In this document: positions 15,225-23,670 of the stretch, one piece after another
Layout: each line of letters opens with the position of its first letter
Position numbering within the stretch: position 1 is the first letter of the stretch
The notes under the pieces: model-generated
Seen by the model: only the letters and a program-made list of their open reading frames with translations
Databases searched by the model: none
Told to the model about the DNA's origin: nothing
Made by a program: the position numbers and the translations under genes
IMG/VR virus record: IMGVR_UViG_3300044625_000894
Span: 1 to 64,000 of that record
DNA from: a virus
DNA length: 64,000 nt
Direction: 5' to 3' (one strand)

Positions 15225-15380
15225 ATGAGACACACAATTAAAACCGAACTTCTTCAGAAAGTAATGGCTTATTTATCTTCTCGTCCATTCGCAGAAGTTA
15301 ACACTCTTATTTCTGACGTTATTGCTGATGCAAAACCGGTTAAAGAAGAAAAGACAGATGTCAAAAAAGAAGAAATTTAA
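15225..15380 (+). CDS. Hypothetical small protein, 51 aa
   Basis: A short frame starting at ATG 15225 with AAAGGAAC just upstream, the best ribosome site in this stretch. The translation begins MRHTIKTELLQKVMAYLSSR and ends DVKKEEI, a compact helical protein with a charged tail. It fills the 15210-15357 gap and overlaps the following HNH gene by 23 bases. Similar 50-residue helical proteins are common in phages. Function unknown. Confidence 0.68.
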   Translation: MRHTIKTELLQKVMAYLSSRPFAEVNTLISDVIADAKPVKEEKTDVKKEEI

Positions 15381-15735
15381 TTATAAATCGAAAGTAATTT
15401 CGGCCTGTAGAAGATTGTGGCTATATTCTCCTATTCGCCGCGAAGTTATAAACCGTTGCAAGACTAATGATGGATATTTCCGTTGTGAAAATTGTAACGG
15501 TTTAACTGATAAAGTTCAGGTTGACCATACAGAACCTGCAGTACCAATTACCGGATGGGATAATTGGGATGGGTTCATTGTTAGACTATTCACTGAAGCT
15601 GAAAACATGAAAGGTATCTGCGAAAGGTGCCACAATAAAAAAACTCTCTCTGAACAGAAAGTTCGTAAAGAGAATCGCGCCAAGAAACAGCCTAAGAAAA
15701 AATCCAAGGACACGGACACGGATGAAAACGAATAA
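15358..15735 (+). CDS. HNH-type endonuclease, 125 aa
   Basis: The HNH layout is readable: a first zinc pair CENC, the catalytic QVDHTEPA, then ICERCHNKKT with the second zinc pair. Both termini are lysine-rich and should bind DNA. The start ATG 15358 gives MSKKKKFNYK; the longer frame from 15322 is less likely. It is placed at the end of the replication block, before the membrane protein and the two unidentified genes near the strand switch. In other phages such HNH proteins near the terminase genes assist packaging; homing is the alternative. Confidence 0.82.
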   Translation: MSKKKKFNYKSKVISACRRLWLYSPIRREVINRCKTNDGYFRCENCNGLTDKVQVDHTEPAVPITGWDNWDGFIVRLFTEAENMKGICERCHNKKTLSEQKVRKENRAKKQPKKKSKDTDTDENE

Positions 15736-16141
15736 GACGATTCCTGTTATATGTTTTATAATTGGCGGAGTAACTGCATATTACGCAATGCCTAAACGTG
15801 TAGAAACTAAAACTGTGACTGTTGAAGTTCAGAATAAAAAATCTGAGCAAGATACGGTCATTGTTGAAAAGACTAATAAAGATGGAACTAAAACTAAAAC
15901 CACTACCATTAAGACCAAGACGGAAACTCAAAATAAGAAAGACAATCAGAAAGAAAGTAATACAGTTACTTCTAAACCTGAATATCATATAAGCCTCATG
16001 GGAGGGGTTGATATTAATAACTTGTCTAACCCATTCATTATTGGAGTTCACGCTCAAAAGCAATTCATTGGTCCGTTTAGTCTTGGTATCTTTGGTTTTA
16101 CAAATAAAACCGCTGGAGTGAGCGTAGGCATACAATTTTAA
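15722..16141 (+). CDS. Membrane-anchored protein, 139 aa
   Basis: One N-terminal membrane segment (about residues 8-21, VICFIIGGVTAYY) is followed by a long Lys/Thr-rich, probably extended middle (residues about 28-85) and a C-terminal part with alternating beta pattern (YHISLMGGVDINNL, PFSLGIFGFTN). It resembles a signal anchor with an outward spacer. A spanin-like or envelope role is possible, but no partner is seen. It overlaps the HNH gene by 14 bases and abuts the next. Confidence 0.6.
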   Translation: MKTNKTIPVICFIIGGVTAYYAMPKRVETKTVTVEVQNKKSEQDTVIVEKTNKDGTKTKTTTIKTKTETQNKKDNQKESNTVTSKPEYHISLMGGVDINNLSNPFIIGVHAQKQFIGPFSLGIFGFTNKTAGVSVGIQF

Positions 16142-16929
16142 TGTCTAATAAAAAACCAAAACTCATAACGGAATACTCTGTAGAAGAATTACTGGAACTA
16201 ATGAATTCCAGTTCTTCTGATATTAATACTCATAAAGTTATTCCGGATGATGAACGTACTGATAATCCGGTTATTAAGTTTTTAATCTACTACGATATCA
16301 AGCCCGGAACATATAGCATCAACATTAAAACGTTATACAAACTCTTTAGACTTTGGAATAAAGATCATAAGATTGAAGAAGCTGAATTTGTAAGAAAACT
16401 TCACGGACAATTTCCATACGGCAATAAGAGATTCATAAAGATCAATAAGTCATTAGCTAGTATTCTTATTCATCTTGAAGATAAACCTAAACGTGTAATC
16501 AATACAACTAAAGGTCAGAATCAATTACGCTATATGGAAGAGTTTCTTTCCGTTCATAATCTTAAAGCAGGAAAGATTTTTATAGAGTGTGACATTCTAT
16601 ATTATTTATTTGATTATTATAATCATAAGAAGAAACGTAAACCTATTAACTTCATAGCGTTTGCATCCATGTGTAGGTTGTACTTTAAATCAAGACAACT
16701 TGGATATGGTTCCTTATGGTTCGGAGTTAATGAGGCGATCAAGGATATGATTACGCCTGAATGGATTAAAGTTTGGCGACAAGGAAGGGTCAAATATGGC
16801 TACATCAGCAAAAAAATGTCTAAAAAAAAGAAAGACCAAATCTATACAACCCCGTGGTACGACGAAGAAGCTCAAAAAAAAGCAATCCTCTACCCCGAAA
16901 GTCTCCCGGAAAAAAAGTCGCAGAAGTAA
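16141..16929 (+). CDS. Hypothetical protein with an internal duplication, 262 aa
   Basis: Starts on the last base of the previous stop codon. Two regions of about 70 residues look like repeats of one domain. The first is at about residues 44-112 (KFLIYYDIKPGTYSINIKTL, later FPYGNKRFIKINKSLASIL). The second is at about 135-205 (EEFLSVHNLKAGKIFIECDI, later LGYGSLWFGVNEAI). The pattern of helices and a closing beta-wing suggests tandem winged helix-turn-helix DNA-binding domains. The tail is lysine-rich. It could be a regulator or a small-terminase-like DNA binder; I do not recognise the family. Confidence 0.65.
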   Translation: MSNKKPKLITEYSVEELLELMNSSSSDINTHKVIPDDERTDNPVIKFLIYYDIKPGTYSINIKTLYKLFRLWNKDHKIEEAEFVRKLHGQFPYGNKRFIKINKSLASILIHLEDKPKRVINTTKGQNQLRYMEEFLSVHNLKAGKIFIECDILYYLFDYYNHKKKRKPINFIAFASMCRLYFKSRQLGYGSLWFGVNEAIKDMITPEWIKVWRQGRVKYGYISKKMSKKKKDQIYTTPWYDEEAQKKAILYPESLPEKKSQK

Positions 16930-17380
16930 GACTAAGTATCCTGCCCTTAACCCACAATTCAATTTAAGAAGCCGTACTGAGCTTCTTGATTATGATTATC
17001 TTAATAAATTAAACGAACGAGAGTTAAAGTATCTTAATAAATTCACAGAAGAATTTGTTAATGCTTCTGTTGATGTTAAGAAACGTTGGAGAAATCTCCA
17101 TAAAACAAAAACATTAATTCGAGAATGCTTTAATCGAAACAATGCAAGAAACAGAGACGTACTAACCCAACAGAAAGCTATGGGTAAACACATTTATTTA
17201 GATGATATTCAGGATGTTGGAAATCTAGGATCAATTGAATCTATTGAAGATAGAATTGATATGCAGCTTTTAAATATTATCGACGGAAATGGGAACTTAA
17301 TTGTTGATAACCTTAAAGTAACTGAGAACGGCAACAATCGTAGTACCAAGAGCAGAAACAGCAGTAAAAAAAGTAAGTAG
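16796..17380 (+). CDS. Conserved-looking phage protein, possible terminase small subunit, 194 aa
   Basis: Overlaps the preceding gene by 134 bases in another frame. The first 45 residues are very basic (KKCLKKRKTK and KKSRRSKTK) and are encoded by the A-rich overlap. The core begins ALNPQFNLRSR and contains DYDYLNKLNERELKYLNKF and ECFNRNNARNRD, phrases I associate with a conserved phage protein found near packaging genes. The C-terminus is Ser/Lys-rich. A DNA-binding packaging subunit is one reading, held weakly. AAGGGTC precedes the ATG. Its last 84 bases overlap the first late gene on the other strand. Confidence 0.62.
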   Translation: MATSAKKCLKKRKTKSIQPRGTTKKLKKKQSSTPKVSRKKSRRSKTKYPALNPQFNLRSRTELLDYDYLNKLNERELKYLNKFTEEFVNASVDVKKRWRNLHKTKTLIRECFNRNNARNRDVLTQQKAMGKHIYLDDIQDVGNLGSIESIEDRIDMQLLNIIDGNGNLIVDNLKVTENGNNRSTKSRNSSKKSK

Positions 17381-17596
17381 TTTGAATATATTTTGCCAAG
17401 TAAATCGAATAGATTCTATTGGTTTAATTCTGTCAGAGAGATGTAACACTTCATCTTGAAGAACGTCAGTACGTTTGATGTGATATGATAAATCTTTTTT
17501 CATATCAATTTGTGTTAATTCTAAATTGTGAAGATTATCACGAATAACATCAATTTTTCGTTCAAGATCAATTAGAATTTCTGTATCTGTTCTCAT
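17297..17596 (-). CDS. Coiled-coil membrane protein, XhlA-like, 99 aa
   Basis: The first 60 residues have heptad-like spacing (LERKIDVIRDNLHNLELTQI). They are followed by one membrane segment near residues 72-93 (LLTFFTAVSALGTTIVAVL) and a short tail. This architecture matches phage XhlA/haemolysin-like and other lysis-associated coiled-coil membrane proteins. It ends the late strand and would be the last gene of the ejection-protein operon. A holin-accessory role is likely but not shown. Its 3' end overlaps the convergent plus-strand gene by 84 bases. Confidence 0.62.
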   Translation of the reverse strand: MRTDTEILIDLERKIDVIRDNLHNLELTQIDMKKDLSYHIKRTDVLQDEVLHLSDRIKPIESIRFTWQNIFKLLTFFTAVSALGTTIVAVLSYFKVINN

Positions 17597-17598
17597 GA

Positions 17599-19524
17599 TT
17601 AATCCTCCATTCCAATCATTCCCTTAGCAGCAGCACTTGCTTCAGGATTTTGTAATATCATAAATATCGCAGCGTTCTTTGCGTTGCCTTTTGGATTATT
17701 AAGAGCATCTTCAAGGGCTTGACCGATATGACCAATACCCGGAGTTTGCTTTAATTTTTGAGCCAAAGGCATTAATGTCGCATCAGAAGCTTTAACAAGC
17801 GCATTATTAAAAGATGCCACTTTATTTACAGCCTTACCTGCTACAATAGCTCCACCGTAACCGGTATAATCACCTAGCTTACTTATTAAGTCGCTAGTAG
17901 ATCCACCTGCTCCAGTATGAGTTGTTACCAATTTATTACGAATTGCTCTTTGAGAAGCAACATCTTTAACTTCATCTAATAAATCTTTAATATTAAGTTT
18001 TAAATCTGGATGTTTTTTATTAAGATCATTAACACGTTGTTCCAATACACGAATGGTATTACGACCTTCATCACCTGCAGTAGATGGATCTCCAATATGT
18101 TTAAATAATTCTTGGAAATCTTTATAAAGCTTAGTTCTGATTTCTTGTTTAGAGAAATCACTTTGCCAAATATCAGCAAGTTGTTCTGGAGTAGCTTTAT
18201 TTAAAATAGTTTCAACTGTGGATGATCTGACATCCTTAAATCTATCAAAAATCTCTCTACTGCTTTTACCTAAAATTTCTTCAGCATTAAGGACAGCATT
18301 ATCTTTGATGCCTTTGCTTAATTCAGGAAGTTTATTTACAATATCAACAAATTTAGAACCTTTTAATGTTCCAAGACCCTTAATATCAGCTTTTTCTAAC
18401 CATCTACCAAAGTTATATGCTTCTGATGGAGACAGTTGTCCGGTGATATACTTGTCAGCATACTCTAAAAATATTTTAACTTCATTAGATGACATGCTTG
18501 ACATCGCGTCACCTTGTCTACCAAGAACTTTGTAAATTCGCGCACTGATAGAATCAGGATCTCTAAATTGTTTTTTTACATCTTTAAATTCTACTAATTT
18601 ATTTGCTTCTAAATCTTCAATAGCTCCTACAAGTTTATCAATTACTTGTTCATCAGGAGCAACTTTAGTCCCCGTATCGTCAGCAGCTTGAAAGAAGTCA
18701 GTAAGTTCTTTTGATGTTTTAGCAATTGGACCTTCTTCTCCGTATATTGCTTCACCAAACTTTTGACCAGATTCTTCCATCTCTTTAGCTAAACGAGCTT
18801 CTGATTCTGAAGAAATAAATCCTTTTCCTTCTTTAGATTTCTCAAAAGCGGTTACAATATTTTTACCAAGAGGACTTGAGCTAGCTAATTTTTCTTTTAA
18901 TGCGGGAAGTCCGTGAGTAAATCCAGTTCCAATAGTAGAAAGACCGCCACCTACAGCTCCCCCGGCAACTCCGTAACCTGCTATATCCTTAGCGTACTCA
19001 ATAGGTTGTTCTATGTTTTTTTCAGAACCACCAATACCAGCAAGAGCCCCACCTTTAGCCCCCATGATTGCGCCTTGTTTAATAACTTCACTTGCCGGAA
19101 GTTTAGTAGCAACTTGTCCTGCTACACCCAATGCTTTAGCTGGCATCAATACTTTATTAATCGGACTGATAATACCACCAGCTAACTCTGTAGCAAATGC
19201 AGTCTTAGGATGTTCTTTTTCAATCTTTTTAATTGCTTCTTGTTCTGCTACTTGTTCTTTACGATATTTGTCATACCAATCTTTAGATGAAATATCGCCA
19301 GTTAACATTGATTTTGTTGCCATCAATGCTGCGGTAAGTTCATCCATATTGTTATATGTAACACCTTGACCAAATAATTTAGACAATTCTTTAAATGTTA
19401 TATCTTTATCTACATCTTGACCAATATCTGAATCTGCAAATGTTGGATCAGTATCTTCAAACTTTGGTTTATAGTCTGGATGTGGATCGGTATCTTCAAA
19501 TTTAGGAACGTAATTTTCATCCAT
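17599..19524 (-). CDS. Ejection-type (internal virion) protein, 641 aa
   Basis: A large soluble protein at the distal end of the late operon. The N-terminus has repeated short motifs (PKFEDTDPHPDYKPKFEDTD). A Gly/Ala-rich, amphipathic region lies near residues 130-210 (AGGIISPINKVLMPAKALGV, GYGVAGGAVGGGLS), followed by long helical stretches and a second Ala/Gly stretch near the C-terminus. This is the usual look of T7 gp15/gp16-like and P22-like proteins that enter the cell with the DNA. The start at ATG 19524 is preferred over the GTG four codons upstream, which overlaps the previous gene. The assignment is by position and composition. Confidence 0.6.
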   Translation of the reverse strand: MDENYVPKFEDTDPHPDYKPKFEDTDPTFADSDIGQDVDKDITFKELSKLFGQGVTYNNMDELTAALMATKSMLTGDISSKDWYDKYRKEQVAEQEAIKKIEKEHPKTAFATELAGGIISPINKVLMPAKALGVAGQVATKLPASEVIKQGAIMGAKGGALAGIGGSEKNIEQPIEYAKDIAGYGVAGGAVGGGLSTIGTGFTHGLPALKEKLASSSPLGKNIVTAFEKSKEGKGFISSESEARLAKEMEESGQKFGEAIYGEEGPIAKTSKELTDFFQAADDTGTKVAPDEQVIDKLVGAIEDLEANKLVEFKDVKKQFRDPDSISARIYKVLGRQGDAMSSMSSNEVKIFLEYADKYITGQLSPSEAYNFGRWLEKADIKGLGTLKGSKFVDIVNKLPELSKGIKDNAVLNAEEILGKSSREIFDRFKDVRSSTVETILNKATPEQLADIWQSDFSKQEIRTKLYKDFQELFKHIGDPSTAGDEGRNTIRVLEQRVNDLNKKHPDLKLNIKDLLDEVKDVASQRAIRNKLVTTHTGAGGSTSDLISKLGDYTGYGGAIVAGKAVNKVASFNNALVKASDATLMPLAQKLKQTPGIGHIGQALEDALNNPKGNAKNAAIFMILQNPEASAAAKGMIGMED

Positions 19525-19526
19525 GA

Positions 19527-22508
19527 TTATTCCCACCGTATAAATTGTTTTGTGTCCGCATCGAATACTGCAGTTTTCCCTGTTTTACGATCAATGCGTT
19601 TTAATTCATTAACTTTGCTAGCTTTTTCAGATTTAGGTGTAGCACTTAATTCATCTAAAGTAATTCCGCGCTTATTAATATAATTTACAAAATCTTCGCC
19701 AACAACAGGATCATCGGCAAGTCTTCTCATTCCTGATAAAGCTTGAACTTCTTTATTTCGTAATTGCTCTGCAGCATATTTTTCTGCTCGCGCAGTAATT
19801 TTTACGATATCCTTTAAGTAGCTACCTTGATTACGTTGGAACTGTCTATTAGACAAATATTCAGCAGCACTCATCCCGGTTTGATAACCGCTATTGAGTA
19901 AGAGTTTTTCCAAAGTTTTCTGCGCAGGAGTACCACTACCAGATAACATCGCATTTAATTCGATAGCGGCCTCGACCGCCTGAAGTTTTTTAGCTTCATC
20001 TAATTTAGATTCAACTTGAGAATCGCTCATAGATTCTAAATCTTTAGGATTAACACCTAAAGTACCATAAATGTTTCCAGCTTGTTGAATACGATTTCTT
20101 AATCTTGTTCCAGAAGCTCCTCCCAATGATTCTAATTTCATTGGTAATTGAGCAAAAGTTCTTTGATTAATTAATGATTTTTTATCTTCACGAGCGGTAT
20201 CAGATTTTTCTTTAACGTAATCAGCACGAACTTGAGCATCATACATATCTTTAAGCTGAGGCAAGATTTTAGTGATCTGCGCCCCAGACATATTATCAAT
20301 AAGAGTAGGATCTACCTTCATTTTGTCCAGTACAGGTCTTGCTACATTTCTTAATGAAGCAGAATACTGACTTCCCGGATCTTCCATCTCTTTATCGGTC
20401 TGAGCTTTAAATTCAGACTCCATTTTTTCCGCTTCTTCTTGAAGTCCAGTGAACGGAGTTCCGCCTTTAACTTCAAACCCACTCATTGCTCCAGCAATAC
20501 CGCGACCAGCTTGTTCAGCACCTTGTACAAGCATATTTAATGCTCTTAAATTTTTAGCTTCATCTTGAATTTGTTTTAATTTTTCTACAGTATTTTGAGA
20601 AAATCCAGATTCTTTTTTAAGAAGATTTACATAATCTTGCATCAAAGATGAATCATCTTTTTGTTCAGGTTCTTCAGGAGCTTGTTCAGCAAGAGGTTGT
20701 TGATCTTCTTTATTTAAGTATTTATCTCTTAACTCTTGCAAACGTTGAGTATCTAAATCTCGTTTTACATAGTCGGAAGATTTAGCTAACGGACCTTCAG
20801 GCATTACACCCCGTAATGCTAATTGTGCATCTTCAGGATTTTCTTCACTCAAATATTTAAATATTGAGTTTTCATCTTGATTAAATTTATGTATAGCAGG
20901 ACTTCTATCAAGTTCTGAGAATTTTTGAGTTTTTAAATTTTCATCGCCTAATGTTTGTTTCCATTTATCGCTAAATCCTTTTACACGATTAATATATTCA
21001 TCAGGATCAGTACCGCGTTTAATAACATCTTCTTTAGATGCACTAGGACCGCCTACATACCTAAGAAGTGCTTCTTCTGGAGTACCACTTTTATTATATC
21101 TATTTTGAATTGCTTTTTGATATAACAAAGATGCATCTACTTGTTTCTTCCATTGAGAAGGATCTGAATGAACAGTTTTATAATCTAGGTCTTTAAGAAC
21201 GCCTTCTTTATCTTCTTGTTGAGCATCAGCATAAGCATCTGGGAACATTTGACCCAGACCTCTAGCTCCGGTTTTACTAACTGCGTTTATATTAAAACCT
21301 GATTCTTGTTGAAGAATAGCTAATGCTTGAGCAGGATCAATACCATAATGTTTCGCTTGTTCAATTGCGTAGTTTACAATTTCTCCCTTTGACGGAGTTT
21401 TATTTTCAGAAATAGAATCAGGGCTTCTATTTTGTGAATTATCTTTATTAAAATTATATTCATCTAATTGATTTAAAATCTGTTCATTAGATAATCTTCC
21501 CATTTTAGATCGTTGGAAAAGATTCATATAGTCTTGAGGTTTCATTTTACTTGGAGTCTGATCAGAATCTCCATTAAGACTTCCCATTACAGTTTTAAAT
21601 CCTTCGGTTAACTCAGGCTTAGTTCTTAACATATCAGCCATTTTCTTACTATTATCACCGAATTCATTGTATTTATCTATTCCGTAAGATAAACCTTTAC
21701 CCGCTAATGAACCTGCATATAATGGAGCAGCAACTTGAGGCTGACCTAAGAATAAAGAAGCTCCTGCAGCAGCACCCATACCACTTGATGCAGCATCCAA
21801 GTATTGTTTTTTACCAAGTTCTTCTTCAAAGTTTTTAGCTTCTCTCAATGTATCGAGAAACATCAATGGAGCAGCTACTTTTTTTGCAACAGGAACTACA
21901 GGAGCAACATACTTATTTTCTAAAATTTTATTACCAATTGAACCCATTCCTTTTAATGCTTCGTCAGACAAAGAACCTGCTTGTTCTAATAATTGTCCAA
22001 TCTTACCTTTAGGAACAGTTTTTAATTTTGGAGATTTTAATTTTTTAGCGCCAGTTGCTGTAAGTTCTTCGCCTTCTGGCATGTTAGGATATTGACGACG
22101 CATTTCTTCTGCAACATCGCCATAGTAATTTTTTGTGCTTGGGGTAGAAGTTTCAGGAACACTGCCCTTTTTCATTCCATATTGTTCAAGAAGTGATTCT
22201 TCTGCTTCAGCGAATGATCCAGCAGCTTCTGCAGCTTTTTCTGCTGTAGATAAATTATTTATAGGAGATACGTTAAGTGGTTGTTTTTTAATAGCAATAT
22301 TTTTAGATGCAGGATTTCCTACCTCATAAGTATCGCTAGGAATTTTTACTTTAGATGCTTTTTTTACTTCAGAAGAACTTGTTAATGGAGATTCTAATTT
22401 TTGTTTAGTTGTCTTAATTTTTTCTTGCGGAACGACATCGACAGCCTTAGTCACTTTACGCGCTCTAGCCACAGGTTTTTTAGTTTTTTTAGAATCTTTT
22501 TTAGCCAT
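19527..22508 (-). CDS. Internal virion protein with lytic transglycosylase domain, 993 aa
   Basis: A giant structural protein with a soluble lytic transglycosylase (SLT) domain at about residues 380-510. Landmarks are AIEQAKHYGIDPAQALAILQ, the catalytic Glu402 in QQESGFN, and GARGLGQMFP at 415-423. This domain cuts the glycan strands of peptidoglycan, as does T7 gp16, to open the wall for DNA entry. Before it lies a Lys-rich N-terminus and an Ala/Gly-rich segment (about 205-275); after it come long helical, Gln/Lys-rich stretches to the C-terminus. AGGAATAT precedes the ATG. The TTAACAACT element at 22545 lies 36 bases upstream. Confidence 0.88.
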   Translation of the reverse strand: MAKKDSKKTKKPVARARKVTKAVDVVPQEKIKTTKQKLESPLTSSSEVKKASKVKIPSDTYEVGNPASKNIAIKKQPLNVSPINNLSTAEKAAEAAGSFAEAEESLLEQYGMKKGSVPETSTPSTKNYYGDVAEEMRRQYPNMPEGEELTATGAKKLKSPKLKTVPKGKIGQLLEQAGSLSDEALKGMGSIGNKILENKYVAPVVPVAKKVAAPLMFLDTLREAKNFEEELGKKQYLDAASSGMGAAAGASLFLGQPQVAAPLYAGSLAGKGLSYGIDKYNEFGDNSKKMADMLRTKPELTEGFKTVMGSLNGDSDQTPSKMKPQDYMNLFQRSKMGRLSNEQILNQLDEYNFNKDNSQNRSPDSISENKTPSKGEIVNYAIEQAKHYGIDPAQALAILQQESGFNINAVSKTGARGLGQMFPDAYADAQQEDKEGVLKDLDYKTVHSDPSQWKKQVDASLLYQKAIQNRYNKSGTPEEALLRYVGGPSASKEDVIKRGTDPDEYINRVKGFSDKWKQTLGDENLKTQKFSELDRSPAIHKFNQDENSIFKYLSEENPEDAQLALRGVMPEGPLAKSSDYVKRDLDTQRLQELRDKYLNKEDQQPLAEQAPEEPEQKDDSSLMQDYVNLLKKESGFSQNTVEKLKQIQDEAKNLRALNMLVQGAEQAGRGIAGAMSGFEVKGGTPFTGLQEEAEKMESEFKAQTDKEMEDPGSQYSASLRNVARPVLDKMKVDPTLIDNMSGAQITKILPQLKDMYDAQVRADYVKEKSDTAREDKKSLINQRTFAQLPMKLESLGGASGTRLRNRIQQAGNIYGTLGVNPKDLESMSDSQVESKLDEAKKLQAVEAAIELNAMLSGSGTPAQKTLEKLLLNSGYQTGMSAAEYLSNRQFQRNQGSYLKDIVKITARAEKYAAEQLRNKEVQALSGMRRLADDPVVGEDFVNYINKRGITLDELSATPKSEKASKVNELKRIDRKTGKTAVFDADTKQFIRWE

Positions 22509-22544
22509 TTTATATATTCCTGAAGAATTATTGAGGATTATATA

Positions 22545-22554
22545 TAGTTGTTAA
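22545..22554 (-). promoter_or_regulatory. Late promoter-like element TTAACAACT(A/T), copy 1
   Basis: Reads TTAACAACTA then TATATAAT on the minus strand. It shares the TAA stop codon of the gene at 22551 and lies 36 bases before the 993-residue ejection-protein gene. See the finding on the whole set. Confidence 0.68.
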
Positions 22555-23660
22555 GCGAGTTCTGTTGGATTAAATTTTAAGGCATTAATATCCTGAGGAC
22601 TAACATCAATTCCTAAATCCGATCCTAAACCGCTAGGATCAGCCCCTGTCCACAAATTTTTTGAAATATTATCAGCACCGATATTGGTAGTTTTTGGCAT
22701 ATTTGCCATACCATAAGCCATGAATCCTTTACCCACACCACTACCGATATCAGACCACATCTTAGCCTTCGCACTACCAAGACCCATTCCAACATTTGCT
22801 TTATTGCCCATAAGATTGGCAATAGCACCTTCTTTAGACATTTGTCTATCAAACATAGCCATAGGAGCTTCATGTCCTCTACGAAGTGCTTCAGCTTGCG
22901 ATCTTTGAATATTAGCATTAGATGTTGCTTGCTCTTGTTGTCTTCTTGCTCTGTTTGCTTCTTCTTGCCACGCTTTATTTTGCATCTCTCTGTTAGTGGC
23001 ATACTTCATCATCATTTCATCACGAAGATTTCGAGCTTGAACATTTGATTGTTCAACACCAAGATCAGTCTGACGCATACCAGAAGCCATATTATAAAGA
23101 TTTTGTAATTGAGCTTGTCTATTTTGAGAAGCATTAGCTGCTGCTTGCATATTCTCCATAGACTGACGATCTGCTCCGCCTTGTATCGCCGCTAATTGAG
23201 AGGCAAGTTCTTGTCCACCACCAGCAATACCGCGTTGTTGCGCACCTGATCTAGCTGAAGCCATTTGAGCTAGAACATCTTGAGATGTTTTTCTTCTAGC
23301 TTGCTCCATTGCGAGTTTATCTTCAGGACTTAATCCTGTTCTAGTAGCTTGTTCTACTTGAGCATAAACTTTTTCTTGTTTTAGTTTGTTTTCAGGATTT
23401 TCACGAATTAAAGCGAGTGGAGCATTTTCTTCAATTGTTTTATTTAATGCTTGAGGAGTAAAATCACCAACAGTCATAAACTGTTGATAAATAATTTCTT
23501 TAGTAATGTCAGGAATTTGTAATCCATTAATTCTTGCAATTGCAGAATCTAACAAGGCTTGAGCTTTTTTTGCTTCTTCTGAAGCAGCACTTCCGCCCAG
23601 AATACCGCCTAGAATATTAGCTCCTGCAGCACCAATTGCCGCCATTGTCATTGGTTCCAT
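22551..23660 (-). CDS. Ejection-type virion protein, 369 aa
   Basis: The N-terminus is a Gly/Ala-rich amphipathic segment (AAIGAAGANILGGILGGSAA), followed by a long alpha-helical, Gln/Arg-rich body (QRGIAGGGQELASQLAAIQG; EANRARRQQEQA) and a second Gly/Ala segment (GLGSAKAKMWSDIGSGVGK). This is typical of T7 gp14-like membrane-active ejection proteins that form a channel through the outer membrane. AAGGAG lies eight bases before the ATG. The gene sits between two other ejection-type genes. Confidence 0.6.
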   Translation of the reverse strand: MEPMTMAAIGAAGANILGGILGGSAASEEAKKAQALLDSAIARINGLQIPDITKEIIYQQFMTVGDFTPQALNKTIEENAPLALIRENPENKLKQEKVYAQVEQATRTGLSPEDKLAMEQARRKTSQDVLAQMASARSGAQQRGIAGGGQELASQLAAIQGGADRQSMENMQAAANASQNRQAQLQNLYNMASGMRQTDLGVEQSNVQARNLRDEMMMKYATNREMQNKAWQEEANRARRQQEQATSNANIQRSQAEALRRGHEAPMAMFDRQMSKEGAIANLMGNKANVGMGLGSAKAKMWSDIGSGVGKGFMAYGMANMPKTTNIGADNISKNLWTGADPSGLGSDLGIDVSPQDINALKFNPTELA

Positions 23661-23670
23661 AATTTACTCC

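Noticed and set aside
16796-16929. Programmed frameshift joining the genes at 16141 and 16796
   Set aside because: A-runs are present, but each gene has its own start and stop and the shared stretch is long; no slippery site with a downstream structure could be made out.
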